A DNA stretch of 64,000 bases, taken from the NCBI RefSeq assembly GCF_000010805.1, contig NC_012522.1, forward strand, positions 6,200,001 to 6,264,000, read 5' to 3'. The DNA comes from Rhodococcus opacus B4 (GTDB lineage: Bacteria; Actinomycetota; Actinomycetes; Mycobacteriales; Mycobacteriaceae). A program made the position numbers and the translations under genes. How positions within the stretch are numbered: position 1 is the first letter of the stretch; every line of letters starts with the position of its first letter. Below are positions 32,982-41,339 of this stretch, piece after piece. The notes below the pieces were generated by a model. It saw only the letters and a program-made list of their open reading frames with translations, ran no database searches and was not told where the DNA came from.

Positions 32982-34400
32982 TCAGTCCGGCGATCCGGTG
33001 ACGAGCCAACCGCAGGGCGCGGCGAGGTCCTCGGCCTCGGGCGGCCCCATGGATCCGGCGGGGTACGGTTTGGCCGGGGGAGGGTCCCGCAGGAGCGCGT
33101 CGGCGACGGTCCAGACGTGGGCCAGGCCGTCGGGGCGCGTGAACAGCGACCGGTCGCCGTGCAGTACGTCGAGGATGAGCCGCGAATAGGGTGCAAGTGC
33201 GTGGCCGAGTGGCACCGTGTCGAGGGGCAGCCCCAGGTGGCCCACCGACAGGCTGTCGTCGGGTCCGGGTTCCTTGACCACCATCGAGATGTCGATCTCG
33301 CCGTCTCCGGACAGGTCGAAGGTCAGAACTGCGCCGTCCGGCGGAATGTCCGTGAGCGGGCCCCGGGGACCGCGGAAGACCAGGCTCACCCGTTGCTTGC
33401 TGACGCCCAGCATCTTTCCGGTGCGCAGGAGGAACGGCACGCCGTGCCAGCGGGCCGTGTCGACCCACAGCCGGGCGGCGACGAACGTCTCGGTCGTCGA
33501 ATCGTCCGCGACACCGTCGACGTCGCGGTACCCCTCGTACTGGCCGAGCACCACGTCTGCCGTATCGAGGGGCCGGAACGCCCCGATGACGGATTCCCGT
33601 GCGGACTGGAGATCGTCGGGGCCCAATGTCTCCGGCGGTTCCATCGCGATCTCGGCGGCGACCTGGAACAGGTGCGTCACCAGCATGTCCAGGACGGCGC
33701 CGGTGGCGTCGTAGAACCGGGCGCGGTCGTCGATGTCGAGGATCTCGGGCACGTCGATCTGTATCTGCTCGACGTGTTCGCGGTTCCAGACGCCCTCGAT
33801 CATCCCGTTGGCGAAGCGCAGGATGTGCAGATTCTGGGTGCTCTCCTTGCCGAGGAAGTGGTCGATCCGATAGATCTGCTTCTCGTCGAGGACCTGGTGC
33901 ACGGCCTCGTCGAGTTCGACGAACGCCTCCTGGGACGTCCCGAACGGCTTCTCGTACACGACCCGTGCGCCCCGGGCCAGATCGTGAACGCCGAGCGCAC
34001 GGGTGGTGTCGGCGAACGTACTCGGTGGCAGCGCCAGGTAGTGGACCAACTGCGCATCTGCCGCGCCGAGGTCCTGCCGTGCCTGCTGCACGGCCGCGGG
34101 GAGCGTTCCCGGGTCGTCCGGGGTGAATCCGCCGCCGGCGAATCTCAGCCGCCGGGCGAAGGTATCCCAGTCGGCGTCGTCGTGCGGCACTCCGAACTGG
34201 TTCACGACGTCGCGCACGTGGTCGCGGAACTGATCGTCGGAGACGTTTCCCCGCCCGGTGCCGATCAGCATCCACTCGGAGTTCAGGAGCCCCGAGAGGG
34301 CGAGTTGGAAGAACGAGGGGAGGACCATGCGTTTGGACAGGTCTCCGGTGGCACCGAAGAGGACGAAGATCGTGGGACCGAGCTGCGGTCTGTCAACCAT
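32982..34400 (-). CDS. zwf: Glucose-6-phosphate dehydrogenase
   Basis: A 472-residue enzyme oxidising glucose 6-phosphate with NADP (or another cofactor) to 6-phosphogluconolactone. Motifs are GATGDLSKR (16-24), EKPFG (150-154) and the active-site RIDHFLGKE (178-186) with the base near His181. The usual tal-zwf-opcA neighbours are absent, so this is probably a stand-alone paralog. The ATG at 34400 has GGAG only 2 nt upstream; a GTG at 34418 is an alternative. It separates the membrane operon from the EspR-like gene. Confidence 0.92.
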   Translation of the reverse strand: MVDRPQLGPTIFVLFGATGDLSKRMVLPSFFQLALSGLLNSEWMLIGTGRGNVSDDQFRDHVRDVVNQFGVPHDDADWDTFARRLRFAGGGFTPDDPGTLPAAVQQARQDLGAADAQLVHYLALPPSTFADTTRALGVHDLARGARVVYEKPFGTSQEAFVELDEAVHQVLDEKQIYRIDHFLGKESTQNLHILRFANGMIEGVWNREHVEQIQIDVPEILDIDDRARFYDATGAVLDMLVTHLFQVAAEIAMEPPETLGPDDLQSARESVIGAFRPLDTADVVLGQYEGYRDVDGVADDSTTETFVAARLWVDTARWHGVPFLLRTGKMLGVSKQRVSLVFRGPRGPLTDIPPDGAVLTFDLSGDGEIDISMVVKEPGPDDSLSVGHLGLPLDTVPLGHALAPYSRLILDVLHGDRSLFTRPDGLAHVWTVADALLRDPPPAKPYPAGSMGPPEAEDLAAPCGWLVTGSPD

Positions 34401-34532
34401 TGCTCCATCATGCGCCACGGAGGCACGCCGGGCAGGGCAATCCGGCGGTGTCGTCGGGTACGGCGTCTCGGGCCCGGGCGGACACCGGGTGTCACTCCTG
34501 GCGAACGCGTTGCCGCCCAACGGTTCTCGCGA

Positions 34533-34949
34533 TCAGCGGGACGCGTCCGGCGGAACCTCCGGCAACCCCTCGCTGGCGCGGAGTTTCTCGGCCATCGTGG
34601 TGAGCAGATTCTGTGACTCTTCGGAGAGGTCGAACGCGCGGCTGGAGAGCTTGCGGAGTCCGTATCCCTGGAGTTGCGAGAGAAGCTCGAGATCGTGGTC
34701 GATCTTCGCGGCGTAGATGTCGTTGAAGAAGTAGTCGGGCTTCACCTTGAAGAAGCGGGCGAATGCCGCGACCGTCTCGTCGGAGGGGTTGGTGCGCTGT
34801 CCCGATCGGAGCTGGGAGATGTAGGGCTTCGAGATCTGATGTCCGTCTGCGATCAGCGCCGCAGCGACCTCAGCGTTGGTATGCGGTTTACGTCCCGGAG
34901 GGTGGACCGTGTCGAAAAGCTTGTTCAACCGCGCAGCAAAATCTGCCAT
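34533..34949 (-). CDS. EspR-like XRE regulator
   Basis: A 138-residue DNA-binding protein. The N-terminal helix-turn-helix (FAARLNKLFDTVHPPGRKPH, then KPYISQLRSGQRTNPSDETV) matches, from memory, EspR (Rv3849) of M. tuberculosis, which controls the ESX-1 secretion activator operon and acts as a nucleoid-associated protein. The C-terminal part (DHDLELLSQLQGYGLRKLSS ... EKLRASEGLPE) would be the dimerisation region. No ESX genes are in the window. It faces away from zwf toward a long non-coding region that likely carries its promoter. Confidence 0.85.
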   Translation of the reverse strand: MADFAARLNKLFDTVHPPGRKPHTNAEVAAALIADGHQISKPYISQLRSGQRTNPSDETVAAFARFFKVKPDYFFNDIYAAKIDHDLELLSQLQGYGLRKLSSRAFDLSEESQNLLTTMAEKLRASEGLPEVPPDASR

Positions 34950-35580
34950 TGTGAGCCGCCGGGTCCTCTCTCGTGCGCGCGTCAGTCGTGTGAACGACAC
35001 CGTACCATGATGATAACCGATTGATAACTCACGAACATAGGGCCAAAACGCCGTTCGATCGAGCGTGGCTTATCTCATATATGTTTCAATCACCGCGCGT
35101 CGCCCAGTCGAGGATCGTCGGCTTTTTGAGCGCTTTCTGCGCTCGTCACACGCGGTCTACCGTTGAAAGTTCAAGGGGGGCGCCGATGTGGGCGAAGCTG
35201 AACCCGCGTCGGCGCGCGCGTTCGGGGCCGCGACTGCATGGTTGCCATTTCAATCACTGAGAGTTTGCTGGCAATGTTGCAGGGGTGTGCTTCGTGGGGT
35301 CGACGTGCCTATCGTCCCTGTTCAGGGCTGATGTGTTGCGTTGCGCATCGCAACGTCCGGAGGTCGCTCGCGGCCCGCGGGGCTTGGTGAACACTACTGT
35401 GAAGTAGAGGCTTCTGCACGGGCGGCGGGCCGCGCGCCGCCATCCCGCCCCTCGGCCGCTGCGTGTCGAATGTGGACGCGCCTCGGCGAGCTGGACGATT
35501 GTCCAGCTCAGGTGGGGTTCGGTAGCGGTGGCGGACCTCCGAGTCTGGTCAAAATCGAAGCCGTCGGGGATGATTGTGAT
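34950..35580. other. 631-bp non-coding region
   Basis: I see no convincing gene on either strand. A/T-rich promoter-like sequence is near 35010-35035 (GATGATAACCGATTGATAAC) and near 35070-35090 (TATCTCATATATG). A short hairpin GAGCGC-TTTCT-GCGCTC is at 35128-35144. The region between the EspR-like gene and the next small gene may be bound by the EspR-like protein (inference). Confidence 0.5.
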
Positions 35581-35736
35581 ATGGAACACAGAATGAGTGA
35601 CGCCGAGCTTCGGAAGGCGATTCGAGTTCTGCGCGAGCGCGCCGACGACGCCCGGCACCGAGGAAACGACGACGACGCCAACGGGATCGAGAGGACGATT
35701 CGTACCTATCAGGAAGAAATGACTCAGCGGTTGTGA
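35581..35736 (+). CDS. Small helical protein of unknown function
   Basis: A 51-residue frame, MEHRMSDAELRKAIRVLRER then ADDARHRGNDDDANGIERTI, ending EEMTQRL. It is highly charged and predicted as two helices with no membrane part. A start at 35593 (MSDAELRK) with GGAA upstream is an alternative, giving 47 residues. A terminator hairpin follows immediately, which supports a real short gene. Family unknown. Confidence 0.6.
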   Translation: MEHRMSDAELRKAIRVLRERADDARHRGNDDDANGIERTIRTYQEEMTQRL

Positions 35737-35743
35737 ACCGTCA

Positions 35744-35770
35744 CGAACCGGCCCGCCGAGGGCCGGTTCG
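35744..35770. terminator. Terminator after the small gene
   Basis: 11-bp perfect stem CGAACCGGCCC/GGGCCGGTTCG with 5-nt loop GCCGA, 7 nt after the stop. Confidence 0.85.
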
Positions 35771-35875
35771 CGTCTCTCCCGGGCAAATGCGCCCCGCAGT
35801 TGCGTGCGCGCAATCAGATTGCGTGCGTAGACTTCCAGCCGACACGGATCGGTGACGACGGGGGCGCACACGGCT

Positions 35876-36715
35876 ATGGCGATCAAAACGCTGGACGGCA
35901 AGAAGTGCCTGATCACGGGTGCAGGTAGCGGAATCGGGCAGGCAACCGCCCTCGCGGCCGCGGCCGAGGGCGCCGAACTGTTCCTCACCGACATCAACGA
36001 AGTCGGCCTGGCTCAGACAGTCGAGCAAGTCGGCAGCGGTGGGGGCACCGTCAGTTTCTCGCGTGCGCTCGACGTGTCCGATTACGACGCGGTTGCCGCG
36101 TTCGCCGCCGATGTCCACGAGCAGTTCGGCAGCCTCGATGTCGTGATGAACGTCGCCGGCATCTCCGCGTGGGGGACGGTCGAGAATCTCGAACACCGGC
36201 ACTGGAAGTCCATGGTGGACGTCAATCTGATGGGTCCGATTCACATCATCGAGAGTTTCGTCCCCCCGATGGTGCGGGCGGGCCGCGGCGGCCACCTGGT
36301 CAACGTCTCGTCCGCCGCCGGACTCCTGGCGCTTCCGTGGCATGCGGCATACAGTGCAAGCAAATTCGGGCTTCGCGGAGCCTCCGAGGTGCTGCGGTTC
36401 GACCTCAAACGGCACGGCATCGGCGTGAGCCTCGTGGTGCCCGGCGCGGTCAAGACGCCGCTGGTGGGCACCGTCGAGATCGCAGGCGTCGACCGCGAGG
36501 ATCCGCGTATTCAGAAGGCGATCCACCGCTTCGAGAAGCGCGCTGTGACGCCCGAAAAGGTGGCATCCTGTATCCTCGCCGGCATCAAGAAGGACCGGTA
36601 CCTGGTGTACACGTCGCCGGACATCCGATTCGGCTACTGGTGGGCCCGCAAGTTCTCGCCGCCGTACGACTTCGTGATGCAGCGGGCGAACGACCAGTTC
36701 AGCAAGTTCCTGTAG
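35876..36715 (+). CDS. Short-chain dehydrogenase/reductase
   Basis: A 279-residue classical SDR. The cofactor motif is GAGSGIG (about 16-22), followed by NVAG, catalytic Ser in LVNVSSAAG, and YSASK with the Tyr/Lys pair (about 159-163). The C-terminal region (KKDRYLVYTSPDIRFGYWWA) is of the type found in membrane-associated lipid or steroid SDRs of mycobacteria. The substrate is unknown. It is convergent with the ABC transporter. Confidence 0.9.
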   Translation: MAIKTLDGKKCLITGAGSGIGQATALAAAAEGAELFLTDINEVGLAQTVEQVGSGGGTVSFSRALDVSDYDAVAAFAADVHEQFGSLDVVMNVAGISAWGTVENLEHRHWKSMVDVNLMGPIHIIESFVPPMVRAGRGGHLVNVSSAAGLLALPWHAAYSASKFGLRGASEVLRFDLKRHGIGVSLVVPGAVKTPLVGTVEIAGVDREDPRIQKAIHRFEKRAVTPEKVASCILAGIKKDRYLVYTSPDIRFGYWWARKFSPPYDFVMQRANDQFSKFL

Positions 36716-36718
36716 CGG

Positions 36719-38734
36719 CTATGCCTCGCCGGCGCGGAGCACGGTGCCGTCGGTGAATCGGACGCCGTCGGTGCACCGGCACTCGACCTGCCCGGCGCCG
36801 AACTGTTCGGCGTGAAGACGCGCGTACAACCCGTGTCGCGCAAGGAGTTCGGTGTGCGTGCCGCGTTCGATCAGCGTTCCCTCGTCGATCACGAAGATCA
36901 CGTCGGCGTGCTGAATCGTGGACAGTCGGTGCGCGATCGCGAGGGTGGTGCGTCCGCGCATCACCTCGCCGAGGGCACGCTGGACGAGTCGTTCGGAGAC
37001 CGTGTCGAGCGCGGACGTCGCCTCGTCGAGGATCAGAACCCGAGGATTCTTCAGCAGCACCCGGGCGATGGCCAGGCGCTGCTTCTCGCCGCCGGACAGG
37101 CGGAATCCTCTTTCCCCGACCAGGGTGTCGTAGCCGTCGTCGAACCCGAGGATGCGGTCGTGAATGTTGGCGGCCGCGGCGGCGGCGTGCAATTCGGTAT
37201 CCGTCGCGTCCGGCTTGGCGTACCGAAGGTTGTCCGCGATGGACGCGTGGAACAGATACGGGTCCTGGGTCACCATTCCGACCGCCTCGGCGAGCGAACT
37301 CATGGTCAGATCGCGCACGTCGTGGCCGTCGACCCGGACGGCGCCACTGTCCACCTCGTACAGGCGTGGCACGAGGTAGCAGAGCGTGGTCTTGCCTGCG
37401 CCGGATGGTCCGACGAACGCGGCGAGCTGACCGGGTTCGATGTCCAGCGACGTGCCCGCGACCGCCCAGCGCCGGCTGCGACGTTCCGCCGGTGCGGTTT
37501 CGGGCGCCGCCACGGCCGGGAGCCGAGATGCGACGGTCGCGACGCCGCGCATGCCGCCGCCCCCGCCTCGGCCCAGGCTGCGCAGCGCCACCGGGTCGGG
37601 ATCCGCGGTGGCCAGCCGGACGGGCGCGGGATACGCGAAGTACACGTCGTCCAATTCCACTCGCCCGGGTGAGTCCGCGGGCAACTCGACGGCGCCCGGC
37701 CGGTCGACGATCGCGGGTTGCAAATCGAGGTATTCGAAGATGCGGCGGAACAACGCCATCGACGTCTGGACGTCGAGAGTGACCCGCATCAGCGAGACCA
37801 GCGGTTGCAGCAATCTGGCCTGCAGGGTCGAAAACGCGACGAGTGTGCCCGCCGAGAGGGCCGCGGAACCGCCGCTGACGAGGTACCCGGCCAGCAGGTA
37901 GACGAGAGCGGGGGTGATCGCCATGAACGAGCTCACGACGGCGAAGAAGCCCTGGCCCGTCATGGCCTGGCGCACCTGAAGTTCCGTCTGCCGGGCGTTC
38001 TCGGTCCGATACCGGTCGAGTTCGGTGTCGGCCTGGTTGAACACCTTCGTCAGCAGCACACCGGACACGCTCAGTGCTTCCTCGGTGATCGCGGTCATGT
38101 CCGACAACGACTCCTGCGTCTTGCGCGCGAGAACCCGCCGCCGGGCGCCGACCCGCCGCTGCAGATAGACGAAACCGGGCAGCAATGCGACCGCGAGCAG
38201 CGTCAGCTGCCACGACAGCAGCAGCATCGCGATGAGAGAAGCCGCGACCGTGACGACGTTGGACAGGATGCTCGACGCCGTGGACGTGAGGACGGAGCGC
38301 ACCCCACCGACGTCGTTGGCCAGACGCGATTGGATGGACCCGGTCTTGGTGGAGGTGAAGAAGGCCAGTTCCATCTTTTCGAGATGGGCGAACAGCCGCT
38401 CCCGCAGATCCGCCATCGACAGGTTGCCGACCCTGGTGGTGAGGTAACTCTGGCCGACGCCGATCACCGAACCCGCCAGCGTCACCACGATCATGGCCAC
38501 CACCAGCCATAGCAGCAGCGTCAGATGCACACCGCTGTCGTCGGTAGGGAACAGAGCACGGTCGAACACCGCCTTCGTGAGGAAAGGATTCACGATGCCG
38601 AGCAGTGCGGACACGACGATCGCGGCCGCGACGAGCACCAGCCACCCGCGGTAGGGGCGGAGGAGCGCCCAGATGCGGGGGAGCAGCGAAGGCTCGGGCG
38701 CCCGCTGCATGGATATGGGACCGGTCGCGGACAT
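36719..38734 (-). CDS. ABC exporter, permease and ATPase fused
   Basis: A 671-residue half-transporter. Six membrane helices occupy about 30-340. The nucleotide-binding domain has Walker A GPSGAGKTT (442-450), signature LSGGEKQRLAIARVLLKNPR, and Walker B LILDEATSALD. Between the first strand (VELDDVYFAYP, to about 369) and WAVAGTSLDIEPG (from about 423) is an extra 50-residue Gly/Arg/Pro-rich insertion absent in usual members. It likely exports a lipid or drug as a homodimer. The ATG at 38734 has GGGGAG directly upstream, so an ATG at 38710 may be the real start. Confidence 0.9.
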   Translation of the reverse strand: MSATGPISMQRAPEPSLLPRIWALLRPYRGWLVLVAAAIVVSALLGIVNPFLTKAVFDRALFPTDDSGVHLTLLLWLVVAMIVVTLAGSVIGVGQSYLTTRVGNLSMADLRERLFAHLEKMELAFFTSTKTGSIQSRLANDVGGVRSVLTSTASSILSNVVTVAASLIAMLLLSWQLTLLAVALLPGFVYLQRRVGARRRVLARKTQESLSDMTAITEEALSVSGVLLTKVFNQADTELDRYRTENARQTELQVRQAMTGQGFFAVVSSFMAITPALVYLLAGYLVSGGSAALSAGTLVAFSTLQARLLQPLVSLMRVTLDVQTSMALFRRIFEYLDLQPAIVDRPGAVELPADSPGRVELDDVYFAYPAPVRLATADPDPVALRSLGRGGGGGMRGVATVASRLPAVAAPETAPAERRSRRWAVAGTSLDIEPGQLAAFVGPSGAGKTTLCYLVPRLYEVDSGAVRVDGHDVRDLTMSSLAEAVGMVTQDPYLFHASIADNLRYAKPDATDTELHAAAAAANIHDRILGFDDGYDTLVGERGFRLSGGEKQRLAIARVLLKNPRVLILDEATSALDTVSERLVQRALGEVMRGRTTLAIAHRLSTIQHADVIFVIDEGTLIERGTHTELLARHGLYARLHAEQFGAGQVECRCTDGVRFTDGTVLRAGEA

Positions 38735-38784
38735 CTCCCCATCGTGCCCACCGAGCAGAGTCCTGGCGAGCCGATTAAGTCCGG

Positions 38785-39414
38785 TTACGGCCGGTCACCG
38801 TGCTCGGGGATGCCGAGTTCGCCTCGCACTGCGGTGAGGAAGTCTTCCTGCGCGCTGATCCCGGCCTGGAAATGGTCGACGAAGTCCTGCTGGCGGGTGG
38901 ACAGCGCGTCCGCGGTCACGATGTCGTCTTCTGCGAGGTCGAGGGTCAGCCAGCCGGCAGCCTCGGTTGCGGCCGAATACTCCACCATCATCCGTCGCGC
39001 GGGTTCCACCGCCGGTGCGGATCCGATCAACTCCACCGCCGCGAATTTCGAGGTGAACACGACCTGCTGGTCGTGCAGCGGTGTGATGACGGCCTGCACG
39101 GTGGCCAGCAGGATCGGCCCGTCGAAGCGGTCGAACGCCATCGAGACGGAACCCGAGGTGTTGCGCACCTCGTTGGCGGCGGTCAGGAGTTCCGAATAGA
39201 TCTTCTGCCGCTGCGTCCGCAGGAACTCGTTCTCGGATTGGCTCATCGTCGCCTTTACTTGGTTCGACGTGTTCAGCAGAGTGAACGCCCCGCCGGACAC
39301 GGAACCGATCAGAGTGCCGACGACGGCCATCGAGGCCATGAGCATGCTGAGCCGAAAATCTCGGCCCCGCACAGTTTTGCGTTCGAGAGATTCGGTGTTC
39401 TCGGTCTCGCTCAT
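38785..39414 (-). CDS. Single-helix membrane protein of unknown function
   Basis: A 209-residue protein: short cytoplasmic N-terminus, one helix (LSMLMASMAVVGTLIGSVSG, about 22-42), then an extracytoplasmic, mainly helical part of some 165 residues with no cysteines. The lengths of the predicted helices (FLRTQRQKIYSELLTAANEV, PARRMMVEYSAATEAAGW) suggest a four-helix sensor-like bundle without any signalling domain. I do not recognise the family. It is upstream of the ABC exporter on the same strand, 50 nt away. Confidence 0.7.
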   Translation of the reverse strand: MSETENTESLERKTVRGRDFRLSMLMASMAVVGTLIGSVSGGAFTLLNTSNQVKATMSQSENEFLRTQRQKIYSELLTAANEVRNTSGSVSMAFDRFDGPILLATVQAVITPLHDQQVVFTSKFAAVELIGSAPAVEPARRMMVEYSAATEAAGWLTLDLAEDDIVTADALSTRQQDFVDHFQAGISAQEDFLTAVRGELGIPEHGDRP

Positions 39415-39574
39415 CGTCCCGCTCCAATCGACCCTCCACGGCGTACGCTCACTCTCCCGTGCGGCCGGCGAACCGTCGCGCGTAGTCGACTACGCGGGTT
39501 GTGAAACTTCTCGAGGGGGTCGGTGCGATATGCGTAATAGGTCGGGGATCCTCGGGAAATCGAAGGTGAGCACA

Positions 39575-39877
39575 ATGACCAAGATCGCACTCCGCGCGGC
39601 AATTGCTTCGGCCGTCATCGCTCCGGTGATGCTCGTCGGCGCGGGAGGGGGCACAGCGACGGCGGCACCCGTCCTCAGCGCAGGCGGCACAGGCGCGATC
39701 AGCGTCACGGTGCCGCGGGGAGAAAGCTGGAACTGCTTCGCGCTGGATTCGAATTTCGGTCTCCGGGCAGGCGTCGGAAGGCTGGATGGATTCGCGGCAG
39801 GATCGAACGTGACCGTGTTCTGCTTCGGCACCACGGCACCGTTCTTCTTCACCGGCAGTGTGAAGGCCGGAACATAG
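39575..39877 (+). CDS. Small secreted protein
   Basis: A 100-residue frame with a signal peptide (MTKIALRAAIASAVIAPVML, cleaved around GTATAAP) and a mature part of about 70 residues with two Cys (WNCFALD and VFCFGTT), likely a disulfide, in an all-beta-looking Gly/Val/Phe-rich sequence. AAGG lies 10 nt before the ATG; an ATG at 39530 is also in frame. It resembles small exported Rhodococcus proteins of unknown role. Confidence 0.65.
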   Translation: MTKIALRAAIASAVIAPVMLVGAGGGTATAAPVLSAGGTGAISVTVPRGESWNCFALDSNFGLRAGVGRLDGFAAGSNVTVFCFGTTAPFFFTGSVKAGT

Positions 39878-39895
39878 AGTTTCTTCGAAGGATTC

Positions 39896-41335
39896 TCAGC
39901 GATGCCCGGCGTGCAGGCAGTCCTCGAACAGCGTGCGCACCTCGTCGACGTGCCGGTCGAGATCCGCGAGGTCCCAGTCGTCGGTCGGTACGGGCTCGAG
40001 GACGTCGACGTCGACGGTGCCCGGGTGCGCGACGAGCGAGTTCCGCCACATCCGTTCGCCGGCGTTGTGGATGACGATCGGCACGATCGGCACTCCCGCC
40101 TGCATCGCCAGGTGGAATCCGCCCTTCTTGAACCTGCCGAGGCGCGGGGTGGGTGAACGGGTGCCCTCGGGGGCGATCGCAATGGAGATGCCGGACTGCA
40201 GTTTGTCCACGGCCGGGAGGAGGGCCGCCCGCGCCTTCGTGCTGTCGGCCCGGTCGATGTAGGCGACGTCGAGGAGGGCGCCCACGGGAATGAACCGGGG
40301 GTCGCGCGCGGCCTCCTTCTTCGCGACGCCGGTGACGTCGCGCCGGATGACGCTGCCGATCACCAGCAGGTCGAGCGAACTCTGGTGATTGAACATGAAG
40401 ACCGCGGGCCTGGCCGACCACGCGTTCTCCTTGCCTTTGATGCGCACGTTGATTCCGCAGATCGCGAGCGCGAGGTCCGGTCCGAAGCTACCGACGAGGT
40501 TGGCGCCGGTCTGCCGGTTCTGGGTGAGCAGGCCCGCGGAGACGCCGAACGCCGCGGCACCCATCAGGACGCCGATCGCGGTGGTGGTGCGGGCGATCGA
40601 CATCGGGTCGGCGCCGCTCTCGGGGGGTCGTAGATTCACCGACGGCCACCCGTTCTGCCGTGCGGTGGCCGCAAGCTTGCGGTCGGGGTTCAGCGCCACG
40701 GGATGTCCGACCGACTTCAGCATCGGAACATCCTCGGCGCCGTTGGAGTACGCGAAGCTGTCGCCCAGATCGGCGCCGTGCTTGTCGGCGTACTCGCGCA
40801 GTGCGTCGGCCTTGGCCTGTCCCCACAGGGGCGGCGATTCGAGCTTGCCGGTGAGCATCCCGTCCAGGATCGCGGGCCGCGTGCACAGCACGTCCTCGGC
40901 GTCGATGTCGAGGTCCGCGGCCACCGACAACGCCTGATACGGGGTGGCGGACGTGGCCATCACCACGCGGTGACCGGCGTGCCGGTGTGCGGCGAGCAGG
41001 CCACGGACCTCCGAGAAGATCATCCTCGCGATCTCCTGGCGAAACAGGCGCTGCCCCCACTCCTGCATCTCGTCCTCCATGCGCCCGGCCAGGCTCTCCA
41101 CGCCGATGCGCATCAGGTTGCCGACGTCGGCGCCCCGGAAGCGAGTCTCCACCGCCGCGTTCGTGGTGCGGAGAAGCTCGGCCACGCTGATGTCGAAGCG
41201 CCGCAAACGATCCCGGTAGACGACACTCGCGGAGTACCCGCTGATCAAGGTGCCGTCCAGGTCGAACGCCGCGAGGGTGGCCGGACCCGGAACGGCAGCC
41301 GCGATGTCGTCGTGGAGACTGCGGAGATCGCTCAT
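39896..41335 (-). CDS. plsC: Bifunctional HAD-family phosphatase / lysophosphatidate acyltransferase
   Basis: A 479-residue two-domain protein. The N-terminal HAD-IB phosphatase (about 20-235) has AAFDLDGTL, and SNGAEDVPML. The C-terminal PlsC acyltransferase has NHQSSLD (the NHx4D motif), and EGTRSPTPRLGRFKKGGFHLA. It can acylate lysophosphatidate and may remove a phosphate from a lipid intermediate, as proposed for the Rv2483c type. It lies 4 nt after plsB and third in the operon with the wax-ester/DGAT gene. Confidence 0.9.
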   Translation of the reverse strand: MSDLRSLHDDIAAAVPGPATLAAFDLDGTLISGYSASVVYRDRLRRFDISVAELLRTTNAAVETRFRGADVGNLMRIGVESLAGRMEDEMQEWGQRLFRQEIARMIFSEVRGLLAAHRHAGHRVVMATSATPYQALSVAADLDIDAEDVLCTRPAILDGMLTGKLESPPLWGQAKADALREYADKHGADLGDSFAYSNGAEDVPMLKSVGHPVALNPDRKLAATARQNGWPSVNLRPPESGADPMSIARTTTAIGVLMGAAAFGVSAGLLTQNRQTGANLVGSFGPDLALAICGINVRIKGKENAWSARPAVFMFNHQSSLDLLVIGSVIRRDVTGVAKKEAARDPRFIPVGALLDVAYIDRADSTKARAALLPAVDKLQSGISIAIAPEGTRSPTPRLGRFKKGGFHLAMQAGVPIVPIVIHNAGERMWRNSLVAHPGTVDVDVLEPVPTDDWDLADLDRHVDEVRTLFEDCLHAGHR

Positions 41336-41339
41336 CGAC

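Noticed and set aside
34533..34949. ESX-1 secretion locus suggested by the EspR-like gene
   Set aside because: No Esx, Ecc or EspA-like genes occur in the window; the similarity is to the regulator only.
35254..35997. Minus-strand frame across the gap after the EspR-like gene
   Set aside because: It overlaps the small plus-strand gene, its terminator and the SDR start, and its sequence is low-complexity without motifs.
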